This document shows positions 32,569 to 37,196 of a stretch of DNA of 37,196 nucleotides, in pieces (within the stretch, counting starts at the first letter, position 1; each line of letters begins with the position of its first letter). Made by a program: the position numbers and the translations under genes. This stretch comes from Methanobacteriota archaeon (GTDB taxonomy: Archaea; Thermoproteota; Thermoprotei_A; Sulfolobales; Sulfolobaceae): positions 1 through 37,196 of the forward strand of contig JAFMDM010000004.1 of the NCBI GenBank assembly GCA_017857195.1, read 5' to 3'. The notes under the pieces are model-generated. The model saw only the letters and a list, made by a program, of their open reading frames with translations, was not told where the DNA came from and ran no database searches.

Positions 32569-33717
32569 ATGATGCGAACTACTTTAAGTGTTATAAAAGC
32601 AGACATAGGAAGCCTAGCTGGCCATCATACGGTTCATCCAGATACCATGGCTGTGGCAAATAAGGTCCTCGCTGAAGCTAAGAGGACAGGTATCATAGTT
32701 GATTACTATATTACTCACGTGGGAGACGATCTGGAACTAATCATGACTCATACTAGAGGGGCCTTGGATACTAAGGTTCATGAGACAGCCTGGAATGCCT
32801 TCAAGGAGGCGGCTAGGATTGCTAGGGATCTCGGATTGTATGCAGCTGGACAGGACCTACTCTCTGATTCCTTCTCTGGTAATGTGAAGGGGTTGGGTCC
32901 TGGAGTTGCAGAGATGGAGTTTGAGGAGAGGCAATCTGAACCAGTGGCCATATTTATGGCAGACAAGACCGAACCTGGAGCATTCAATTTGCCAGTGTAT
33001 AAGATGTTCGCTGACCCCTTCAATACTGCGGGTCTTGTCATCGACCCTGCTCTCCACGGCGGGTTCAAGTTTGATGTATTGGACGTCTACGAAGGAGAAG
33101 GGGTTACTCTAAACACCCCTGATGAGCTTTACGACCTTCTGGCACTAATAGGTACGGTGGGTAGATATGTTATACGTAGGGTTTGGCGGAGACAGGACGA
33201 CCTCTTAGCATCAACAGTCTCAATAGAGCGACTCAATCTCATAGCTGGGAAGTATGTGGGCAAGGATGACCCAGTTCTGGTGGTGAGACTTCAACACGGC
33301 CTACCTGCATTGGGTGAAGTGCTAGAGGCCTTCTCCTTCCCCCACTTAGTCGCCGGTTGGATGAGGGGAAGTCATTACGGCCCACTGATGCCAGTTTCAC
33401 AAAGGGACGCTAGGGCAACCAGGTTCGATGGACCTCCCCGACTTATTGGTCTTGGCTTTAACATAAAGAATGCTAGGCTAGTGGGCCCAAGCGACCTCTT
33501 CGATGATCCTGCATTCGACGGTGCTAGGAAGCAAGCAGTTGAAATAACTGACTATATGCGGAGACATGGACCATTTATGCCACATAGACTGGAACCAGCT
33601 GAGATGGAATATACAACCCTGTCGCTGGTATTGGAGAAGCTTAAGGACAGATTTAAGAGGGAGGAGGACGTAGCTAAGGCCAAGCAGAGTATATACTCCA
33701 AGGAAAGTAATGAGTAG
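32569..33717 (+). CDS. fbp: Fructose-1,6-bisphosphate aldolase/phosphatase
   Basis: The bifunctional archaeal gluconeogenic enzyme makes fructose 6-phosphate from triose phosphates in one active site. Diagnostic stretches: TLSVIKADIGSLAGHHTVHP at the N-terminus (Mg-binding D and H), HVGDDLELIMTH, DLLSDSFSGNVKGLGPGVAE with the lid acids, and FMADKTEPGAFNLP. Length 382 aa is standard. ATGATG start; either ATG possible. ACTTTAATAG lies about 32 nt upstream. First gene of an operon with rps17e, the ubiquitin-like gene and cgi121. Confidence 0.97.
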   Translation: MMRTTLSVIKADIGSLAGHHTVHPDTMAVANKVLAEAKRTGIIVDYYITHVGDDLELIMTHTRGALDTKVHETAWNAFKEAARIARDLGLYAAGQDLLSDSFSGNVKGLGPGVAEMEFEERQSEPVAIFMADKTEPGAFNLPVYKMFADPFNTAGLVIDPALHGGFKFDVLDVYEGEGVTLNTPDELYDLLALIGTVGRYVIRRVWRRQDDLLASTVSIERLNLIAGKYVGKDDPVLVVRLQHGLPALGEVLEAFSFPHLVAGWMRGSHYGPLMPVSQRDARATRFDGPPRLIGLGFNIKNARLVGPSDLFDDPAFDGARKQAVEITDYMRRHGPFMPHRLEPAEMEYTTLSLVLEKLKDRFKREEDVAKAKQSIYSKESNE

Positions 33718-33727
33718 GTGAATAAGG

Positions 33728-33964
33728 ATGGGGAACGTATATACAAAGGATATGAAAAGGATAGCTCAAAAGATTTTTGAAGAGCATAGGGGAGAGGTAA
33801 CTAAGGATTTTGCCCAAAATAAGGAGTTGCTTAAGAAATATCTGGATATACCCTCAAAAAAGGTGAGAAACAGAGTAGCTGGATACCTTACACGTTATAT
33901 TAAGAATATAGAAAACGCCGAGAGGATAAGGCAAGAGAGGGAGAAGGAGTTAATAGAGGAATAA
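33728..33964 (+). CDS. rps17e: Ribosomal protein S17e
   Basis: 78 aa: GNVYTKDMKRIAQKIFEEHR, then KYLDIPSKKVRNRVAGYLTR, the archaeal S17e pattern, with a charged C-terminal extension. GGTGA lies 6-7 nt before the ATG at the end of fbp. The Urm1-like gene follows 2 bp after the stop. Confidence 0.95.
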   Translation: MGNVYTKDMKRIAQKIFEEHRGEVTKDFAQNKELLKKYLDIPSKKVRNRVAGYLTRYIKNIENAERIRQEREKELIEE

Positions 33965-33966
33965 GG

Positions 33967-34209
33967 ATGGTAAGGCTGGTTTTTAAGGGCCCTCTCAGCC
34001 AAGAAGTTGGCCCCACCCTAGATATTGAGGGTGGAGGGAACCTTACGGCTATTTTGAAAAAAACTGGAAAGGAGCACTTATTGCTTAAGGATGGGAAACC
34101 AAGGCCTGGGGTCATTATCCTAGTTAATGGGAAGGACTGGAGATTGACTTCAAATATCTTATCTCCTGAGGACACAGTCGAAATAATTCCTGTTAATCAC
34201 GGCGGTTAA
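33967..34209 (+). CDS. Ubiquitin-like small modifier (Urm1/SAMP, ThiS/MoaD fold)
   Basis: The 80-aa beta-grasp protein ends in NHGG, the diglycine that is adenylated by an E1-like enzyme and then conjugated or loaded with sulfur. Internal GVIILVNGKDWRLTSNILSPEDTVEIIPV is the canonical Urm1/MoaD second half. In Sulfolobales the Urm1-like protein links to tRNA thiolation and proteasome substrates. It lies between rps17e and cgi121 with 1-2 bp spacing; no E1-like gene is in this window. Confidence 0.88.
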   Translation: MVRLVFKGPLSQEVGPTLDIEGGGNLTAILKKTGKEHLLLKDGKPRPGVIILVNGKDWRLTSNILSPEDTVEIIPVNHGG

Positions 34210-34210
34210 T

Positions 34211-34558
34211 TTGTTGATAAAGAGGACAAAATTCGACTCCTCCCTGATTGGATATGATGGGGAGTGTGTTACTCAAATCATAAGGGAATTACCTGAGGAG
34301 ATCATACTAAGGCAAGCTTGCAGCCTTCTTTTCAGAAGAATTGAAGAAGGAAAGACCATACTTAGGAATCCCGCCTTAGAACTTCTTCTGCTTTTGACAG
34401 GAGAGAGAGAGCTAAGTCGTGCCAAGAAATTGATAGGAACCCCAGACGAAGGATATCTTTTTACATGCTGTAAGGGTGAGGTCCTTGATTCTCCAACTGA
34501 GATAAAGAGGAAGGAGACCAGAATTGTTCTGACTAGGAACGTGGTAGAGACGTTGTGA
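34211..34558 (+). CDS. Probable Cgi121 (KEOPS subunit)
   Basis: 115 aa. NPALELLLLLTGERELSRAKKLIGTPDEG matches the core of Cgi121 (E-LLL-L-sG-r-ei--A----G), the subunit of the KEOPS complex that presents tRNA for N6-threonylcarbamoyl-A37 synthesis. The C-terminal half is beta-rich, as expected. TTG start 1 bp after the Urm1-like stop. It is shorter than typical Cgi121, mainly at the N-terminus. Other KEOPS genes are not here. Assignment rests on one region, so moderate. Confidence 0.62.
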   Translation: MLIKRTKFDSSLIGYDGECVTQIIRELPEEIILRQACSLLFRRIEEGKTILRNPALELLLLLTGERELSRAKKLIGTPDEGYLFTCCKGEVLDSPTEIKRKETRIVLTRNVVETL

Positions 34559-34565
34559 ATTGTGG

Positions 34566-35447
34566 CTAGAAGTTGAAAAGGTCCTCCCTAACGTTAGGGC
34601 GAAGAACTTTGCTAAGAGTTAGGGATCTCTTCAGGTGAAGATGAAGGTCAAGGTCTTCAGTAAATCCGATTCCCCCGTGAACCTGTATGGAATCCATTAT
34701 TACCTTAGGTATTCTCTGCACTGCCAGGCTGAGCGCCACCTCAGCTAATTTTGGCTCCATGGAAGCCTTTATGGTAGCAGACTTGACCATCTCCACAGAG
34801 ACTGCATCATCTACCAGTTTGTGTTTTATGGCTTGGAATGATCCAATAGGCTTTCCAAAGGCAATTCTTCCCCTACTGTAATCTACTGCCATTCTCAACG
34901 CCTCTTCTCCATGTCCTATCATCTGGGACGCAATCGCGACGGCCAGCTTAGCCCTATTCACCCCTATTCTTCTGGCTCCATTAAGTTCCACCTTACATAT
35001 GGGCATCGAGTCATCGATAGAATCCATAACAGATATGTCTGCTCTATCCTTTCTTCCTAGCAGGTCTCCAATTACTATGTAGTCAGCCTCTGACGCTGCA
35101 GGAACTAAAGGGGAATCTGACACAGTTACCAACGGTTCACTTAGTATTTCATTAATCTCCTTTTCATCCAAGGCCGGTAGGGCTGCCACGGAACTACTTA
35201 TCACGCCTGGGAGCAATCTGGAGCCAACCAGAATATTCATCTCCACAAGTGCCCTTCCTTTGAGCTGACTCGCATACTGAAAAAGCCCCAAATTCGATAA
35301 CTCCTTGAGTAATAGCTTGAGGGGCTCCTTTTCACCGTTTCCATACTTTCTCAGTTCCTTGGTAGACCAAGATTTCCTTAACACTTCTTCCGTAGAGGAT
35401 AGTATGAGGCTAGTATCCTCATCCAAGTAAGCGTCTCGAATCAACAT
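34566..35447 (-). CDS. Short acyl-CoA dehydrogenase family protein
   Basis: The C-terminal helical domain is clear: AIASQMIGHGEEALRMAVDYSRGRIAFGKPIGSFQAIKHKL, then VHGGIGFTEDLDLHLHLKRS, where FAD and the dimer contact lie. The N-terminal and middle domains are compressed: 293 aa against about 380-400 for the family. The catalytic glutamate, which in many members lies in the GGIGF-region loop, is not obvious. It may be a non-catalytic partner subunit or act on an unusual CoA ester. ATG start. A CTTATAGC core lies about midway to the divergent small ORF. Confidence 0.8.
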   Translation of the reverse strand: MLIRDAYLDEDTSLILSSTEEVLRKSWSTKELRKYGNGEKEPLKLLLKELSNLGLFQYASQLKGRALVEMNILVGSRLLPGVISSSVAALPALDEKEINEILSEPLVTVSDSPLVPAASEADYIVIGDLLGRKDRADISVMDSIDDSMPICKVELNGARRIGVNRAKLAVAIASQMIGHGEEALRMAVDYSRGRIAFGKPIGSFQAIKHKLVDDAVSVEMVKSATIKASMEPKLAEVALSLAVQRIPKVIMDSIQVHGGIGFTEDLDLHLHLKRSLTLSKVLRPNVREDLFNF

Positions 35448-35506
35448 CGTACTTCTTTATCATAATTCATGTACTTATAGCTGACTTATGGTCAGGAAAA
35501 CTTTTC

Positions 35507-35644
35507 ATGAAGGGATATGTAATTGCGAGCGTATTTTTTATTATATTTTTAGTAAATGATAATATCACTCTTAGTATAACAGGGCTTGATGGGACCCAGA
35601 AAATCACTGCAGCTCAATCCTTCGCAGTCCTTGTTAATAATTAG
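35507..35644 (+). CDS. Small single-pass membrane protein, 45 aa (missed by ORF track)
   Basis: ATG frame [20 protein letters not shown], then [20 protein letters not shown] and VNN. One N-terminal membrane helix or uncleaved signal is followed by a short polar exposed tail. CTTATAGC lies about 29 nt upstream, near leaderless distance. Nothing is recognised; it ends 47 bp before the permease start and may be a small accessory peptide or a chance frame. Confidence 0.4.
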   Translation: MKGYVIASVFFIIFLVNDNITLSITGLDGTQKITAAQSFAVLVNN

Positions 35645-35662
35645 TTGTCATTGAACATCGCT

Positions 35663-35670
35663 TTTTTATA
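35663..35670 (+). promoter_or_regulatory. TATA box of the downstream MFS permease gene
   Basis: TTTTTATA is centred about 25 nt before the second in-frame ATG of the permease and directly abuts the first one, which decides the start in favour of the second. Confidence 0.6.
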
Positions 35671-35691
35671 ATGCCCTTCTTTCCGTTCCAC

Positions 35692-36891
35692 ATGGGATCT
35701 CAGAGATTCAACTTTGTTGGTGCATATTTCTCGTGGCTCATGGATTCTTATGACTTGGGAGCTGTTGTAGTTACTTCTGCCTTATTGGGCAAACTTTTCT
35801 TCCCAGGCCTAGGCCTTCTTGGAGCTGCTATACCAATAGTCTTCACAGTAGCCTCTAGACCTTTGGGAGGCCTTCTCTTTGGTCTGTTGGCTGATAGTCG
35901 AGGTAGAAGATATACTCTAATATTCACTGTCCTTGGATATTCAGCTTCCATAGGTCTCACTGCTCTTCTCCCCACTTACGCTCAAGTGGGAATTCTTGCT
36001 GCCATTTTCTTATCCTTGCTCAGACTAATACAAGGACTTTTCATAGGCGGGGATGTCTCATCCAGTTTCACCATAGCCATGGAAAGTCTCTCATCCCGTA
36101 GAGGATTATTATCCGGCCTCATGCAGTCTGGCACCCTAGCGGGATTCGTCCTGGTTGACTTATTGTTCGTCTATCTTGCCGGACAACCTTGGTTCATCAC
36201 CTATGGTTGGCGCATAATTTTCCTGGTTGGGGTATTACCCGCTGCTCTGGCCGTAGTCATAAGGGCTAAAGCAACTGAGCCAAAGGTCTTCCTTGAAAGG
36301 GAAAGAAAGCCCATAATTAAGGGGCTTAGACCACTGGCTCAGGCGCTACTTGTAATGATTGGGTTTTGGTTGATGATATACGCAGGTCCACAATATCTTC
36401 CCATCTACTTTGGTACAGTCCTCCATTATTCTCCCACATTCTATGGGCAATTATTGCTATATATGAATCTAATTGGGATTTTTGCCATGTTGGTTTCTGG
36501 AACACTAGCTGACGTTATAGGTCGTAAGGCAATGGGTATAGCAGGTTTAATTATTGGAGGTATAGTTGGCTTCCTTTTGTATCGAGATGTAATTTACTCT
36601 CCCCTACTCTATGTGTTAATCTTTGGATTTGGTATCAATCTGGCCTCAGCGATATCGCCAGCTTACCTAGCGGAAAGGTTTAAGACGTTCAGTAGGGCCA
36701 CTGGGATCGGTTCGTCCTATAACGGCGCATTTGCTGTGGCAGGCTTTACCCCTCTCATTATTTCGTCCTTATCCTCTCTATATCAAGTATCTGAGGCAGC
36801 CACCATTGTTCTCGTAACAGGGGTGGTTATAGCCCTCATAGGTTTAGGATTAGGGCCTGAAACCCTGAGAAAAAGCGAACTTCAAGTATAG
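35692..36891 (+). CDS. MFS permease, sugar/metabolite:H+ symporter type
   Basis: About 12 membrane helices in 399 aa. [11 protein letters not shown] in helix 1, the signature [13 protein letters not shown] between helices 2 and 3, [23 protein letters not shown] in helix 4, and the second-half signature [13 protein letters not shown] place it in the major facilitator superfamily, near the metabolite:H+ symporters. The substrate is not evident. I use the ATG of MGSQRFNF rather than the track ATG 21 nt upstream because the TATA box would otherwise touch the start codon. It converges with ubiX, overlapping by 10 bp. Confidence 0.85.
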   Translation: MGSQRFNFVGAYFSWLMDSYDLGAVVVTSALLGKLFFPGLGLLGAAIPIVFTVASRPLGGLLFGLLADSRGRRYTLIFTVLGYSASIGLTALLPTYAQVGILAAIFLSLLRLIQGLFIGGDVSSSFTIAMESLSSRRGLLSGLMQSGTLAGFVLVDLLFVYLAGQPWFITYGWRIIFLVGVLPAALAVVIRAKATEPKVFLERERKPIIKGLRPLAQALLVMIGFWLMIYAGPQYLPIYFGTVLHYSPTFYGQLLLYMNLIGIFAMLVSGTLADVIGRKAMGIAGLIIGGIVGFLLYRDVIYSPLLYVLIFGFGINLASAISPAYLAERFKTFSRATGIGSSYNGAFAVAGFTPLIISSLSSLYQVSEAATIVLVTGVVIALIGLGLGPETLRKSELQV

Positions 36892-37196
36892 GAGGCCCCT
36901 TCCCACTTTCTGTATAGATTATGTGAAACATTCAACATGTCCAGTGTTTTCCCCACAACGAAGTCTATGACATCCTGTATTGTCTTAGGTTTGGAGTAAA
37001 ATCCAGGTGAGGCAGGCAATATTATGGCTCCAGCCTCGGCAGCTGTTAGAGCGTTTCTCAGTTCTATTACACCAAGCGGAGTCTCCCTTATTACTAAGAC
37101 CAACTTTCCCCGAGTCCTTAACACGTTCGCCGCTGTTCTGCTCACTAGGTTATAGGTCAGACCCGAGGATATTTCGGCTAAAGTTCTTATACTGCA
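36882..37196 (-). CDS. ubiX: Flavin prenyltransferase UbiX (5' end outside window)
   Basis: UbiX makes prenylated FMN, the cofactor of UbiD-type decarboxylases. The visible C-terminal part reads [20 protein letters not shown], then [20 protein letters not shown] and [19 protein letters not shown], closely following the family, including the RETPL loop and the P-AS-PGFY stretch. The reading frame runs open through the right edge of the window, so the internal M of the track (a GTG codon) is not the start; about the first 80 residues are missing here. Converges with the MFS gene. Confidence 0.9.
   Translation of the reverse strand, partial: CSIRTLAEISSGLTYNLVSRTAANVLRTRGKLVLVIRETPLGVIELRNALTAAEAGAIILPASPGFYSKPKTIQDVIDFVVGKTLDMLNVSHNLYRKWEGASYT

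Noticed and set aside
1-37196. CRISPR arrays, intact transposons, defence or toxin-antitoxin modules.
   Set aside because: No regularly spaced repeats, no intact transposase, and no nuclease/antitoxin pairs were seen; the permease, regulator and enzyme genes are ordinary chromosomal ones.

Overview
The window is chromosomal DNA of a thermoacidophilic crenarchaeon of the order Sulfolobales. The evidence is an A/V-type ATP synthase with the Sulfolobales gene order, sulfocyanin, sn-glycerol-1-phosphate dehydrogenase (archaeal lipids), the bifunctional FBP aldolase/phosphatase, archaeal ribosomal proteins S17e, S26e and L37e, Rpo12, PriL, Tsr3, FttA/aCPSF1, and intron-bearing tRNAs. Many genes have an AT-rich box about 25-28 nt before the start codon, as expected for leaderless transcripts. 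By eye the base composition is near 45% G+C, higher than in Saccharolobus solfataricus, so a Metallosphaera-like genome is my best guess. That is inference and was not computed.

Layout. 1-633: tRNA-Arg(CCG), then a gene-free stretch holding a long imperfect inverted repeat. 634-8265: rpiA, egsA, the FttA transcription-termination nuclease, a small protein and a VTT-like membrane protein diverging from one palindromic promoter, a NUDIX hydrolase, an AAA-associated-domain protein, Tsr3, and an MFS permease. 8266-9089: a gene-free stretch with decayed IS200/IS605-type tnpB sequence. 9090-10576: a sulfocyanin next to an 8-helix membrane protein with internally duplicated halves. 10629-12901: a probable C/D box sRNA, a hypothetical gene, a CDP-alcohol phosphotransferase, another hypothetical gene, and priL. 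12955-21748: metG, atpI, and the divergent atpFEABD operon ending in a 51-residue epsilon-like subunit missed by the ORF track. 21749-22388: a gene-poor stretch with a decayed reading frame. 22389-27618: rpo12, agmatinase, and a compact glyS operon of little-known proteins ending in the tRNA-splicing endonuclease and a cysteine-rich protein. 27666-29285: tRNA-Ser(CGA) with intron, speE-rpl37e-lsm, and tRNA-Tyr(GUA) with intron. 29423-34558: a cysteine-rich miniprotein, the ATPase proteolipid, proS-rps26e-YHS miniprotein, an HTH regulator, and fbp-rps17e-urm1-cgi121. 34566-37196: a short acyl-CoA dehydrogenase, a small membrane protein, an MFS permease, and a truncated ubiX.

How the genes fit together. 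The window is mostly housekeeping: translation (three aminoacyl-tRNA synthetases, three ribosomal proteins, three tRNAs, the tRNA splicing enzyme, rRNA and tRNA modification), energy (all ATP synthase subunits except possibly C, with the proteolipid about 8 kb from the main operon; sulfocyanin), lipid headgroup and backbone synthesis (egsA, archaetidylinositol-type synthase), gluconeogenesis and pentoses (fbp, rpiA), and polyamines (agmatinase, spermidine synthase). I see no CRISPR array, no intact mobile element and no obvious defence island. The less ordinary items are small genes missed by the ORF track, an sRNA antisense to an ORF-track 5' end, symmetric divergent promoters, and the sulfocyanin/8-TM pair.
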